A stretch of 48,702 nt of DNA from Candidatus Kuenenia stuttgartensis (GCA_945861465.1 CAMAVB010000023.1:1-48702); one strand, 5' to 3'; numbered from the stretch's first letter, positions 18,355-27,305 are shown. Numbers and translations are program-made. The notes: generated by a model not told the origin, from the sequence alone.

Positions 18355-18927
18355 TCAACTCGCCGACGGTTCCGGTTCGTCGTCCTCGGGCGAGATGTCA
18401 GCCAGGGCGTCGCCGATCTGAAACATGAAATGGTCCATCTCCTTCGAGTTCTGCCTGGCCTGTTCGGCGGATTGCTCTTCCGTCACTTCGAATGCACGCG
18501 TGCCGAGTCGTTCCACCGCCAGTTGAGTTGACTGAATGACGACGCGGCCGTTGCGGTGACTGAACCATTCCAGATAAAGGCACTTTCGCCATGTCGTTTC
18601 TGGTTGGTCACCAGCGTAACTACGTTCGACGAATTCCTTTGGCGAGCACTCAAAGTGCCGGATCATTTGATCGGCCGTGACGTCACCGATTGTTCCCGTT
18701 TGATCTGTGGCGATTCCATCCAGTTGAAGTTCTTCCGCCCAATCCGGAATAGGGTCGATGCGAACGATGCGAAACTTCCAGCCCGCGAGATCCGGATGAC
18801 AGTTTCCGACAAGTTTCAGTTTCAACGGCTCGTCCCGTCCCTGAATCCGCACCCAGCCGATCGTCCAGCCAGGCTGCGTGTTATCCAGTTCGCCTTCAAG
18901 CACCCATTCCGATGGTCGCCATGCCAT
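18355..18927 (-). CDS. Conserved hypothetical protein
   Basis: The 190-residue product starts MAWRPSEWVLEGELDNTQPG. It has a beta-rich N-terminal half (GWTIGWVRIQGRDEPLKLKL, then a FRIVRIDPIP strand) and an acidic, probably disordered C-terminus (SPEDDEPEPSAS). There is no signal peptide or membrane segment. I recall related proteins with this MAW-PSEWVLEGELDN start from planctomycetes, without a function. I chose the ATG at 18927, two codons inside the open frame, because GAGG lies about 9 bases upstream. It is on the same strand as the DUF4058 gene. Confidence 0.7.
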   Translation of the reverse strand: MAWRPSEWVLEGELDNTQPGWTIGWVRIQGRDEPLKLKLVGNCHPDLAGWKFRIVRIDPIPDWAEELQLDGIATDQTGTIGDVTADQMIRHFECSPKEFVERSYAGDQPETTWRKCLYLEWFSHRNGRVVIQSTQLAVERLGTRAFEVTEEQSAEQARQNSKEMDHFMFQIGDALADISPEDDEPEPSAS

Positions 18928-19031
18928 AATCAAGACCTCAAAATCTGCATCGCCCGAGTTGCCTCAGTGGAGCAGCATAACCAGTTTGCACTCATTCCGA
19001 CAAACGCACACTTCCGCAGTGCTTTGATTCT

Positions 19032-19182
19032 TCAAGCCAACGGGAGTTTGCCAGTCGTTACTGCTGAACGCAACTGTTCGGGCAGGATTTTCCAGGTTGC
19101 TCCGTATGTCGTTTCCAACGGGACTTTGACGTGCAATTGAGGCGTCAGGAACAGTGGCATATCGGGCATCGCGTAGCCGCAT
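19032..19182 (-). pseudogene. C-terminal fragment of a second DUF4058 gene
   Basis: Translated from about 19178 to the TGA at 19032, this frame reads MPDMPLFLTPQLHVKVPLET and ends EQLRSAVTTGKLPLA. It aligns residue by residue with the C-terminus of the DUF4058 protein at 17313-18071 (MPDMPLLLTPHLHVKVPLEA and QLRMAVTTGELPKE). Only about 48 residues remain and nothing upstream matches the rest of the family, so this is a decayed paralogue. No function is expected. Confidence 0.75.
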
Positions 19183-19357
19183 TCATACCACATACTTTCG
19201 GTCTCTCACCAGGCCTGCACGAGTCGGAGAAAGACGTTGCCTGCGTTGTACTATTGCCTTTTGAACTGATCGAAGATGCTTGTTATCATGGAGAAGGAGG
19301 ACCAACAGCCGAAATTCTTTGGCTCGGCTTCTAACTGTTTTAAGGCGTCGCGACAAT

Positions 19358-20428
19358 ATGGGTTCGATGAAACAGAAGCGTCGAAAGCAGGCATTAAAAC
19401 AGTGGACTGAATTTCAAGGTCAACATGACCTGTCAGACGACGACGCACAATTGGCACGCCAGACCGGTTTTACGCTTAAGCGACTGCAAACTCTGCTGCT
19501 CACCGGCGGCTCAGACGAGGCGCTGTCTGTACCTCAGCGGATTCGCGAGATCCACCGTGCCTGGCAGGAGAACGTCGTGGCGCGCAAGGCCGCAATGGAC
19601 GCGGGCTTGATTGAGCCCAAAAAGAAATTTCCGAACAAGGATCCGAAACACGACCCGCAGTGGGCTAAAGCCAAACAAGTCTGCCGGCTGAACATGGACG
19701 ACATTCGCAAAGCCAAAGAGTTGGGACTGAGTCCACGAGCGCTGATAAAAAATGTCCCCGGTCCATCGCAGCAATGGAAGGCTCCGGTCAAGGTGTGGAT
19801 TCAGGAATTGTATGAGAAGCGCGTCCACTCGCGCGGCGCGAGTTCGGACCAAGAAAATGCTGAGTCGAATGACAGCCAGAAAGTAGGAGAGTCGGGCCAG
19901 ACTTCCAGCAGCAAACACAAAGCTGATCACGACAGTATCGTTCGCGATTGGGAGCAGAACGCTCAACGCAATGACGATGAGAACTATGAGTTTCTGCGAA
20001 GTCTGAAGATTCGGGAATATGGTTTCGAGCCCGATGCGTTGGCCGCTGAGCTGCATGAGAGGGCGTTTCAAATCATCGATTGCACGCTGTGTGCGAACTG
20101 CTGCAAGACGAAACGGCCGAAGTTCGACGAATCGGATGTCGAGCGAATTTCCGCCCACCTGAATATGGACGAATCTGAATTGATCGACACGTACCTGAAG
20201 CCCAATCCAAACGATCCGCCGTACAACACACGACAAATGCCCTGTCCGTTTCTCGGCGAGGACAATCGCTGTACGATCTACGACGTTCGTCCGACGGTGT
20301 GCCGCGAGTACCCACACACCAACAAGAAAGATCTCGTATTCAGAACGAGGGGTGTTGCCGCCAATTCGCTCGTCTGTCCAGCGGTTTACTGGATCGTTGA
20401 ACAAATGAAACACCAGGCCGGTCAGTGA
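19358..20428 (+). CDS. YkgJ-type cysteine cluster protein with helical N-terminal extension
   Basis: The 356-residue product has a C-terminal cysteine cluster: CTLCANCCKTKRP, then MPCPFLGEDNRCTIYDVRPT and VCREYPH, with a last Cys in LVCPAVYW. This is the YkgJ/FliB-like zinc or iron-sulfur cluster domain, whose role is poorly known. The first 200 residues are charged and helical (KQKRRKQALKQWTEFQGQHD onward) with a Ser/Gln-rich linker, and have no recognised domain. I chose the ATG at 19358 because the frame upstream is not protein-like and AAGG precedes it; the ATG at 19367 is an alternative. No partner gene is evident. Confidence 0.75.
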   Translation: MGSMKQKRRKQALKQWTEFQGQHDLSDDDAQLARQTGFTLKRLQTLLLTGGSDEALSVPQRIREIHRAWQENVVARKAAMDAGLIEPKKKFPNKDPKHDPQWAKAKQVCRLNMDDIRKAKELGLSPRALIKNVPGPSQQWKAPVKVWIQELYEKRVHSRGASSDQENAESNDSQKVGESGQTSSSKHKADHDSIVRDWEQNAQRNDDENYEFLRSLKIREYGFEPDALAAELHERAFQIIDCTLCANCCKTKRPKFDESDVERISAHLNMDESELIDTYLKPNPNDPPYNTRQMPCPFLGEDNRCTIYDVRPTVCREYPHTNKKDLVFRTRGVAANSLVCPAVYWIVEQMKHQAGQ

Positions 20429-20529
20429 CTTGTCGGCTCAACTGATTCGTCTACTGTGTCTGGCACCGGCATCTTTGTGATATTCCTCAAGAATCCTGCG
20501 GCATCCGGCTGATAACTTGAACCCGAGAA

Positions 20530-21414
20530 TCAAATCTTGACGTCGCCCTGGTCAGCCAGTTCCTTGGAATCCGCAGCTTGGAACCAGCCAGCGATATCAA
20601 ACGGAATTTCCAGTCGTTCGTGATGCTTTTCCAGTGCGGTATTGATCCGTGTTGCCAGGTTCTTGTTTTCGCGGCCAACACGCTGACGGATCAGTGCTTC
20701 AAACAAGTCTCCGAAATTCTGAACGGCCTTTCCTTTCAAATGGCTGATTCGCCGCAGGCTGAAGTCCGTCAACTGTACCTCTGCCTCGGTCACATCGGGA
20801 ATGAATCGCAGTCGTGTTCCCTTATCGTTCTGCACGACTTCTGATTTCACATCCAGAACCAAATGCAGAGTCACATCGGCGACGGCCTCAGCGCTGATGC
20901 TCCACAGCATGACTCCGTAACTCCACTGCTGCTGCCGACCTGTGACTCGCAAGCGTGCTGACACCTCGACATCGTAGCGTTGGGTTCCTTTCTCCGGCTC
21001 AGGCAATCGTGCGGCGTTCAGTTGGAATCGCTCTACCGGATCGACCAGCTTTCCGGTCGCCTGCAGCCAGTTTCCATGATTCACATGCTTCCAGCGACGA
21101 TTCGTATCTAACCGGCCGTCGCTAAAACGAATATTCAGGCCGGACTGGATTTTCTTTTCATCGCCCCAGCCGTCATCGTCTTCGAACTCCGGAGGAATCA
21201 ACAGCAGTGCGATGCCACGAATAAAGTCGGTGGCTTCACGCGGTATTTCCTGTCGCGTAGTTCCAGCAGTGCTGACATTCGCTGTCGCTGGGGGTTGTTC
21301 AACTGCATCCCACGGCGGAATGATCAACTCAGGAGGTTCCGGTTCCTGGGCAGCATGGCAATTACAGGCACATGCGAGCAGAATTGACAGTAGAATCAGA
21401 CATTCGCTCCGCAC
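20530..21414 (-). CDS. Secreted protein of unknown function
   Basis: A 294-residue protein with an N-terminal signal peptide (MRSECLILLSILLACACNCH, cleavage likely after HAA). A Pro-rich segment is followed by a folded region of alternating strands (YDVEVSARLRVTGRQQQWSY, VTLHLVLDVKSEVVQND, EVQLTDFSLRRISHL) and a helical C-terminus. The CNC in the leader could serve as a lipobox-like site, but the context ACNC is weak. I do not recognise the family. Export to the periplasm or cell surface is the only supported inference. Confidence 0.7.
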   Translation of the reverse strand: MRSECLILLSILLACACNCHAAQEPEPPELIIPPWDAVEQPPATANVSTAGTTRQEIPREATDFIRGIALLLIPPEFEDDDGWGDEKKIQSGLNIRFSDGRLDTNRRWKHVNHGNWLQATGKLVDPVERFQLNAARLPEPEKGTQRYDVEVSARLRVTGRQQQWSYGVMLWSISAEAVADVTLHLVLDVKSEVVQNDKGTRLRFIPDVTEAEVQLTDFSLRRISHLKGKAVQNFGDLFEALIRQRVGRENKNLATRINTALEKHHERLEIPFDIAGWFQAADSKELADQGDVKI

Positions 21415-21576
21415 CGACGACTCCTTTCACTCGGCATTCTACACGACACGTGCGAATTGCTGAAGGCGATATTCTCTGTGCTGATCAGCCTTGTGCTCTG
21501 TCACGAATGGATCGATGGGTGGCCGGTGTTGGAGGGCGCTCATGCCTCGTTAAACCAATGAATTGGCGTTGAAACT

Positions 21577-21654
21577 GTAGGCCGGACCAAGCGGAGCGCC
21601 GTTCCGGCAAGGTCGGCCAAATGCCGGAACGGCGCTCCGCTTGGTCCGGCCTAC
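21577..21654. repeat. Perfect 33-bp inverted repeat
   Basis: The arm at 21577-21609, starting GTAGGCCGGACCAAGCGGAG, is repeated exactly in inverted form at 21622-21654 around a 12-base centre. It lies just past the end of the threonine aldolase gene, so it could act in transcription termination, but it is far longer and more perfect than an ordinary terminator and has no T run. It looks like a dispersed palindromic element. Confidence 0.9.
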
Positions 21655-21679
21655 CCAAAAATCAAGTCTTAACAGAGCA

Positions 21680-22831
21680 CTACTTCGAATACGGCCCGCT
21701 GCCGACCAGCGGACGATCCGCGAAGCCTTGCCCTATGCAATGGCGAATCACCTCAATGGTCTTTGCGATATTCGCTGTCGTCACATCGAGGTGCGTGACT
21801 GCCCGCATGCGTTGTCCTCCCATCGGACCGATCAAAACGCCCTGCTCTTTCAATGCACCGGCAAGTTGAATTGCGAGCCCGAGTCCGGCTTCAATTTCGA
21901 AGAACACCAGATTCGATTTCACGCGCTCGACGTCAATCCGGATTCCCTGAATCGACGCGAGCCCCGTCGCGAGTTGACTGGCATTCGCATGATCGTCCTT
22001 CAGTCGTGCGACGTTGTTCTCCAATGCATAGATGGCAGCGGCGGCAACAATCCCCGACTGTCGCAACGCACCGCCGAACAGTTTTCGAATTCGCCTGGCT
22101 CGTGCGATGTCGTCGCGGCTGCCGACAAGGATTGATCCCATCGGACAGCCAAGGCCCTTCGAAAAGCAGATCGAAATCGTATCAAAGCATTTGCCAATAT
22201 CGGCTGCCGAGTATCCTCCTGCGACGATCGCATTGAACAGTCTTGCCCCGTCAAGGTGTCGTTTCAATCCATTTGTCGTGGCCCAGTCAGAAACGCGCTG
22301 CAGGTGGTCCAGCGAATAAACGTGGCCGCCGCCCAGGTTGGTTGTATTTTCCAGACACACCAGTCGCGTCCGGGAGTAGTGCTGGTCGTTCACACGGATC
22401 TTGCCTTCCAGGACGTCCACATCCAGCAATCCATCTGCGGCAACAATTGTGCGGACCGTCACGCCGCTCAATGCTGCGGCAGCGCCACCTTCGAAATTTG
22501 AGATATGACCGGTTTCGTTGATGAGCAGTTCATCGCCAGGCAGACAATGCACACGCACGCCCATTTGGTTGCTCTGAGTCCCGGAACAAGCAAACACCGC
22601 CGCCTCGTGCCCGAACATGTCGGCGACGGACCGTTCCAGTCGATTGACAGTCGGATCTTCACCCATGATGTCATCGCCAACTTCCGCAGTGATCATGGCC
22701 TGCAACATCGCCGGCGTTGGCCGAGTGACCGTATCGCTACGAAGATCAATGATTTCTGATGACCCGGATTTCAAGGGAATGGCTTTCGAAGAACGGGAAT
22801 GGGTTGGAAAAACTCGGCAAAATTGAACCAC
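21680..22831 (-). CDS. ltaE: Low-specificity L-threonine aldolase
   Basis: A PLP enzyme that splits L-threonine or L-allo-threonine into glycine and acetaldehyde. Motifs: DLRSDTVTRPTPAML at the N-terminus, GDDIMGEDPTVNRLE, the LENTTNLGGG and HLDGARLFNA regions, and CFSKGLGCPMGSIL with the PLP-binding lysine. Length is a little over the usual 340 residues because the frame opens at a GTG at 22831. The family normally starts a few residues before DLRSDTV, so a TTG near 22771 is a plausible alternative start; no ATG exists in between. It is divergent from hisD. Confidence 0.9.
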   Translation of the reverse strand: MVQFCRVFPTHSRSSKAIPLKSGSSEIIDLRSDTVTRPTPAMLQAMITAEVGDDIMGEDPTVNRLERSVADMFGHEAAVFACSGTQSNQMGVRVHCLPGDELLINETGHISNFEGGAAAALSGVTVRTIVAADGLLDVDVLEGKIRVNDQHYSRTRLVCLENTTNLGGGHVYSLDHLQRVSDWATTNGLKRHLDGARLFNAIVAGGYSAADIGKCFDTISICFSKGLGCPMGSILVGSRDDIARARRIRKLFGGALRQSGIVAAAAIYALENNVARLKDDHANASQLATGLASIQGIRIDVERVKSNLVFFEIEAGLGLAIQLAGALKEQGVLIGPMGGQRMRAVTHLDVTTANIAKTIEVIRHCIGQGFADRPLVGSGPYSK

Positions 22832-23183
22832 AGACTGTACTTCGGTCCGCAGGTAGCTTCAATCAGGCAGCGACAACATATACTTCACGCGGTCGAGAAC
22901 GAGTGATCAGCCGGAGTGCGCTAGCGGTTTGTTGATTTAGTGACGATCAGGAGTGTTTTCGTTTAACCCGATGCAGTAGGCGAGGCGTTCCCGTGGCATT
23001 CCTCCCCTTTGGGTCGGGTTAAACGACTAAATCAACAGCCTCCAAGCACCCGGTTATTGAAGGGAATGCGGACCTAACCGGACGCTGATGCGTACCGGCT
23101 GATAAAACAGGGCCTCATTCAGATCCGCGCGGAGTATAGTAACCATTTCATGCGCAGTCTCTTAACGGCAACAGTTTCGACAG
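22832..23183. other. Divergent intergenic region between ltaE and hisD
   Basis: About 350 bases that must hold the promoters of both flanking genes. Its middle is occupied by an inverted repeat (22931-23036), listed separately. I could not assign promoter boxes. Confidence 0.5.
22931..23036. repeat. Inverted repeat with one interrupted arm
   Basis: The right arm TCGGGTTAAACGACTAAATC pairs with a left arm made of GTTGATTTAGT and CGTTTAACCCGA. An extra 18 or so bases split the left arm. This looks like a palindromic repeat that gained a short insertion. Confidence 0.75.
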
Positions 23184-24551
23184 ATGATCCCACCACTGGC
23201 CATTACCACCATCGATTGCCGTCAGAGCGACGCGAGAGGACTTTTTCGCCAGCTCCGCGATAAGCTCAGCCCACGTGGAGATGTCGTTTCGGAAGCCGGG
23301 CGTCAACGAACCATTGAGCTCTTCGGCGAACCGCTCAGCCCGCGCGAAGTCGTCCGGCGAATTTGTGATGACGTGCGCAATCGCGGTCTCGACGCTGTGC
23401 TGCACTACACGTCCAGACTGGATCGGCGTGACCTCACGCCCGAAACGATTCGCGTGACTCCGGAAGAATTGGCGTCAGCGGGACGGCAGGCGTCGCCCGA
23501 ATTCCTTGCCACAATTCGGCAGATCCGCGACAACATTGCAGCGTTTCAGCGGGCCATTCTCCCGCACGATGCTCGGGTCGTGCGATCGGCTGGGAGCGGA
23601 ACGGTCGAGCTGCGACAGCGACACCTGCCGATGAAACGTGTCGGAATCTGCGTGCCAGGCGGTGCTGCTGCGTATCCATCGACCGTGCTGATGACGGCTG
23701 TCCCGGCGATGACAGCCGGTGTTCGAGAAATCGCGATCGTGGTCCCGCCAACACCCTTTGGCGGTTATAACATCGATATGCTGGCGACCTGTCATGAGAT
23801 TGGCGTGACAGAAGTCTATCGCGTTGGCGGGGCTCAGGCCGTGGCCGCGCTGGCCTATGGAGTTGAGGGCATCGCACGAGTTGACAAAATTGTCGGACCG
23901 GGCAACCTGTTCGTAGCACTTGCCAAGCAGCATGTCTTCGGAGACGTGGATATTGACAGCATTGCCGGCCCGAGCGAGGTCATTGTGCTTGCCGACAGAA
24001 CCGCTCGACCGGAATTTGTGGCCGCAGATCTGATCTCACAGGCGGAACACAGCCCCGGCTCCGGGGTACTCATCACATGGCATGAGCCATTGATCGCAGC
24101 CGTGCTGCAGGCACTGGAGCAGCAGTTGGCTCAATTGTCCCGTGGCGACCTGGCGCGGCAGTCGCTGGAAGACTACGGAGCCCTGATTCTTGCACGCAGT
24201 GCAGTGGAAGCAGCCGAACTGACAGATCTGCTGGCTCCGGAGCATCTCCACATTTCGATGGACGATCCGGAAGTCATGCTGAATCAGATCCAGAATGCGG
24301 GGGCCATTTTTCTAGGTCATTACACTCCGGTTGCTTTGGGTGATTACATCGCAGGGCCATCGCATGTTTTACCCACCGGCGGCACAGCCCGATTCGCCAA
24401 TGGCCTTGCAGCAACGGATTTCCTGAAACGCAGTTCCGTGATTCAGTACGACGCTGCCGCATTGAATGGCGATGCTCCGCACGTGCGCCTGATGGCCGAA
24501 AAAGAGGGCCTTACCGCTCACAGTGCGAGCGTCGATATTCGGTTGAAGTAG
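23184..24551 (+). CDS. hisD: Histidinol dehydrogenase
   Basis: Catalyses the last two steps of histidine synthesis, oxidising L-histidinol to L-histidine with two NAD+. The 455-residue product is a little longer than the usual 430. Clear family blocks are RVGICVPGGAAAYPSTVLMT, YRVGGAQAVAALAYG, DKIVGPGN, DSIAGPSEV and SQAEH (zinc and substrate region), LLAPEHLH with the catalytic Glu-His pair, and GDYIAGPSHVLPTGGTAR. The chosen ATG fits the N-terminus of the family with a short extension; its ribosome-binding site is weak. It stands alone, not in a his operon. Confidence 0.97.
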   Translation: MIPPLAITTIDCRQSDARGLFRQLRDKLSPRGDVVSEAGRQRTIELFGEPLSPREVVRRICDDVRNRGLDAVLHYTSRLDRRDLTPETIRVTPEELASAGRQASPEFLATIRQIRDNIAAFQRAILPHDARVVRSAGSGTVELRQRHLPMKRVGICVPGGAAAYPSTVLMTAVPAMTAGVREIAIVVPPTPFGGYNIDMLATCHEIGVTEVYRVGGAQAVAALAYGVEGIARVDKIVGPGNLFVALAKQHVFGDVDIDSIAGPSEVIVLADRTARPEFVAADLISQAEHSPGSGVLITWHEPLIAAVLQALEQQLAQLSRGDLARQSLEDYGALILARSAVEAAELTDLLAPEHLHISMDDPEVMLNQIQNAGAIFLGHYTPVALGDYIAGPSHVLPTGGTARFANGLAATDFLKRSSVIQYDAAALNGDAPHVRLMAEKEGLTAHSASVDIRLK

Positions 24552-24649
24552 CGACAACGGAAGAGTCGCGATTTCGAACATTTTTCGCTACGCTTCACGA
24601 TCGTGCCTCTCATCCTCCACTTCCCGATTCACAACCGCGACATCGCACT

Positions 24650-25468
24650 ATGATCAAATCCGCCATCACTGTCAGCATTGTCGGACAGGCTCGCAAGGGT
24701 CCGTTTGTGTTTCATGATGATGTCGCGCACGCCTGCCATATCGCGTCACAACTTGGATTCGATGCCGTCGAGCTGTTTGCCCCGTCGGCTGATGCGATCC
24801 GAAGCCTGCCTCTGGCTGACCTGCTGCAGCGGCATAACTTGCGACTCGCAGCGGTGGGCACAGGCGCTGGAATGGTGGTTCAAAAACTGCAACTGTGCGA
24901 TCCGGACTCGGCGCGGCGTCAAAAAGCCGAACACTTCATCCGTGACATCATGAGTGCCGGTGCTGATTACGCGGCTCCTGCCATCATTGGTTCGATGCAG
25001 GGAAAATGGGACGATGTGGTCGATCAGCCCACCGCACAGGGATATTTGCGAGATGCTCTGCAGCGTTTGGGCGAACATGCCGAATCGCTCGGCACGACGT
25101 TGATCTACGAACCGCTCAATCGCTACGAAACCAATATGGCGAATACGATGCAGCAAGGTGTGGAGCTTCTGAGACCGCTGGCCACGACCTCAGTAAAACT
25201 GCTGGCTGACCTGTTTCACATGAACATCGAAGAAGTATCGGTCGCCGATGCGTTGCAAACCGCCGGGGCGCAGATTGGTCATGTGCATTTCGTGGATTCC
25301 AACCGGCAGGCTGCTGGACGAGGCCATATAGACTTCGCGCCGATTGCCTCTGCCCTCGCATCAATCGGCTACGATGGTTACGCTTCCGCCGAAGCATTCC
25401 CGATTCCCGATTCACTGACGACGGCTCGGCAGACAATCGAAACCTTTCGGCGCTGCTTCCGGCCATAG
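24650..25468 (+). CDS. Sugar-phosphate isomerase/epimerase-like TIM-barrel protein
   Basis: The 272-residue product belongs to the xylose-isomerase-like TIM-barrel superfamily (AP endonuclease 2 fold), which includes hydroxypyruvate isomerases and ketose 3-epimerases. The expected metal ligands are visible: Glu in LIYEPLNRYE, Asp in LLADLFHMNIEE, His in GHVHFVDSNRQ and the final Glu in ASAEAFPIP. It ends just before an RbsD/FucU gene and acpS on the same strand. With RbsD/FucU next door a sugar isomerisation role is likely, but the substrate is not determinable. Confidence 0.83.
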   Translation: MIKSAITVSIVGQARKGPFVFHDDVAHACHIASQLGFDAVELFAPSADAIRSLPLADLLQRHNLRLAAVGTGAGMVVQKLQLCDPDSARRQKAEHFIRDIMSAGADYAAPAIIGSMQGKWDDVVDQPTAQGYLRDALQRLGEHAESLGTTLIYEPLNRYETNMANTMQQGVELLRPLATTSVKLLADLFHMNIEEVSVADALQTAGAQIGHVHFVDSNRQAAGRGHIDFAPIASALASIGYDGYASAEAFPIPDSLTTARQTIETFRRCFRP

Positions 25469-25473
25469 CTCAT

Positions 25474-25497
25474 GTAGCTTGACTCTCCGAGTCGAGT
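25474..25497. repeat. Short dispersed repeat, copy 1
   Basis: A 24-base sequence beginning GTAGCTTGACTCTCCGAGTC, with the small hairpin GACTC-TCC-GAGTC. It is identical to 30062-30085. It sits in the 59-base gap after the TIM-barrel gene. Confidence 0.85.
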
Positions 25498-25527
25498 ATT
25501 TTTCTCCCTCGTTTGGACTCTTCCTTT

Positions 25528-25980
25528 ATGCTCCGTTCTGAACTCATTCATCCAAAGATTTCCGAAGTTCTGGCGCGAGCGGGACACAGTTCCAAAGTGC
25601 TGATTGCAGATGGCAACTATCCCGCAGCGTCTGCGATCGGTCCCAGGGCAGAATTGGTCAGCCTGAATCTGGCACCAGGATTGGTGTCGGTATCTCAGGT
25701 GTTGAAGGTATTGCTGGCTGCCATCCCGATCGAGGCCGTCAACACGATGGGAATGCCGGACGATGATCCATACCGGCTGCCGCATGATCCGCCGGTCTGG
25801 AATGAGTATCGCAGTATTCTGTCGAATGCCGGAATGACGATTGAATTGCAGCCGATCTCCCGCTGGGAGTTTTATGACGCTGTCGATTCACGCGATCATG
25901 TACTCACGATTCAGACCGGTGATCAGTCGCTGTGGGCGAATCTGCTGCTGACCGTTGGAGTTCGCAAAGCAGGCGAATGA
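25528..25980 (+). CDS. RbsD/FucU family sugar mutarotase-like protein
   Basis: The 150-residue product starts MLRSELIHPKISEVLARAGH and contains HSSKVLIADGNYPA, the conserved first-strand and active-site region of the RbsD/FucU family. Members interconvert anomers of sugars such as ribose or fucose. The late segment WEFYDAVDSRDHVLTIQTGD matches the conserved C-terminal part. I preferred the ATG at 25528 to a TTG five codons earlier. It lies 1 base upstream of acpS. A ribose-type ABC importer is encoded 9 kb away, so the two may share a sugar pathway (inference). Confidence 0.85.
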   Translation: MLRSELIHPKISEVLARAGHSSKVLIADGNYPAASAIGPRAELVSLNLAPGLVSVSQVLKVLLAAIPIEAVNTMGMPDDDPYRLPHDPPVWNEYRSILSNAGMTIELQPISRWEFYDAVDSRDHVLTIQTGDQSLWANLLLTVGVRKAGE

Positions 25981-25981
25981 C

Positions 25982-26362
25982 ATGATCATCGGGATCGGCA
26001 CGGACATTGTGGAAATCGAACGCATTCGGGAAATGATTGAACGCCACGGCGATCATTTTCTGAAACGGTGCTTCACGCACAATGAAATTGAATATGCCAA
26101 CCGGCATCGTGATTCCGCAGTCCGCTTTTCCGGTCGCTGGGCTGCCAAGGAAGCCGTTGTCAAAGTCCTCGGGACCGGCTTTGTGCAGGGCATCACGTTT
26201 CACGATATTGAGGTGATTTCATTGCATACTGGTCAGCCGACAGTACAGTTGTCCGGAGAGGCACTGCAGATCAGCCAGCATTTGAAGATTGCGGAAATCA
26301 AACTGACGATCTCACACGCTCGCGAATACGCGACGGCGACCGCAATCGGGATTTCGGGCTGA
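25982..26362 (+). CDS. acpS: Holo-[acyl-carrier-protein] synthase
   Basis: Transfers 4'-phosphopantetheine from CoA to the acyl carrier protein of fatty-acid synthesis. The 126-residue product has the family start MIIGIGTDIVEIERI (magnesium-binding Asp) and FSGRWAAKEAVVKVLGTGF with the second metal ligand Glu. It is of normal length. The ATG at 25982 begins one base after the RbsD/FucU stop, so the two are probably translated from one message. Confidence 0.96.
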   Translation: MIIGIGTDIVEIERIREMIERHGDHFLKRCFTHNEIEYANRHRDSAVRFSGRWAAKEAVVKVLGTGFVQGITFHDIEVISLHTGQPTVQLSGEALQISQHLKIAEIKLTISHAREYATATAIGISG

Positions 26363-26481
26363 CATTCAGGACAGGTCGGATTAGTTGCATACGACATATC
26401 TCGCGCTGGTGACTTGAAACGATCGCGTTTGGAAACTACATCTACTTCCGTAACGAAGTCAGCCGCATTTGGACCGCCTGT

Positions 26482-26817
26482 ATGACCGATTCGTTTGATC
26501 CATATTCCTCTCCGTCTCAGTACGGCCAGCAACCGTACGGACAAATCAATGCGGGTCTCAGGCCCGATGTTCCGAATCACCTCGTCAAGGCGATTCTGGC
26601 GACCTGCTTTTGTTGCCTGCCCTTGGGCATTGTGGCCATCGTATTCGCGGCTCAAGTGAACGGAAAGCTGGACATTGGCGATTATACGGGAGCAACCAGT
26701 GCGTCGAAACAGGCGAACATGTACGGCAACATCAGCATCGGACTTGGCATTCTGCCAGTCATTGGCATGCTGGTGATTATGGCGATAGGTCTTATTGCGG
26801 GAGGCCTGCAGCAATGA
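26482..26817 (+). CDS. CD225/dispanin family membrane protein (paralogue 1)
   Basis: A 111-residue protein with a Pro/Gln/Tyr-rich N-terminus (DPYSSPSQYGQQPYGQ), then PNHLVKAILATCFCCLPLGI, VAIVFAAQVNGKLDIGDYTG and a second hydrophobic segment at the C-terminus. The double-hydrophobic layout with a Cys-rich first segment and the charged AQVNGKLxxGDY loop defines the CD225 (interferon-induced transmembrane-like) family. The bacterial role is unknown; in animals relatives alter membrane fusion. It is followed by a paralogue and by a DUF2752 protein. Confidence 0.85.
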   Translation: MTDSFDPYSSPSQYGQQPYGQINAGLRPDVPNHLVKAILATCFCCLPLGIVAIVFAAQVNGKLDIGDYTGATSASKQANMYGNISIGLGILPVIGMLVIMAIGLIAGGLQQ

Positions 26818-26969
26818 TGTTAAAACTGGATAAAATCCTGCTGAGTGCCGAAGTTGATTAATCCCGGGATTATTTGGTCCGTTCAGGTGAGACGAACATG
26901 TAGGTTTGTTTGTTTCAAGAATTCTTCACAGATTCCTCACGTCGCTCGAAATTTCGAAAGGTGCATTCC

Positions 26970-27305
26970 ATGTCAGGTCAGACGCCGTTCAATCCATATT
27001 CAGAACCTGCTTCGGGACAAATGGGTCAGGGTGGCCCACGCCCCAATATTCCGAACCATCTGGTGAAGGCCATTATTTCCACGATCTGCTGCTGCATTCC
27101 ATTTGGAATCGTCGCCATCGTTTTTGCCGCGCAAGTCAATGGCAAGCTGGATTCCGGGGACTATGCTGGTGCCCAGAAGGCTTCACAGCAAGCCAATATG
27201 TGGGGCAACATCGCGATTGGCGTTGGAGTCGTTGTTAACATTCTTGTCGTCGTCGGCCAGATACTTATTGGGATGGCTGCTCAACAGGGTCAGCCTGGGT
27301 TCTGA
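26970..27305 (+). CDS. CD225/dispanin family membrane protein (paralogue 2)
   Basis: A 111-residue paralogue of the preceding protein, sharing PNHLVKAI, CCxPxGIVAIVFAAQVNGKL and GDYxGA with the same spacing. The C-terminal hydrophobic segment differs (GVVVNILVVVGQILIGM). The start at 26970 is supported by AAAGG upstream and by alignment with paralogue 1. Its TGA stop shares its last base with the ATG of the DUF2752 gene, so translation of the two is likely coupled. Confidence 0.86.
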   Translation: MSGQTPFNPYSEPASGQMGQGGPRPNIPNHLVKAIISTICCCIPFGIVAIVFAAQVNGKLDSGDYAGAQKASQQANMWGNIAIGVGVVVNILVVVGQILIGMAAQQGQPGF

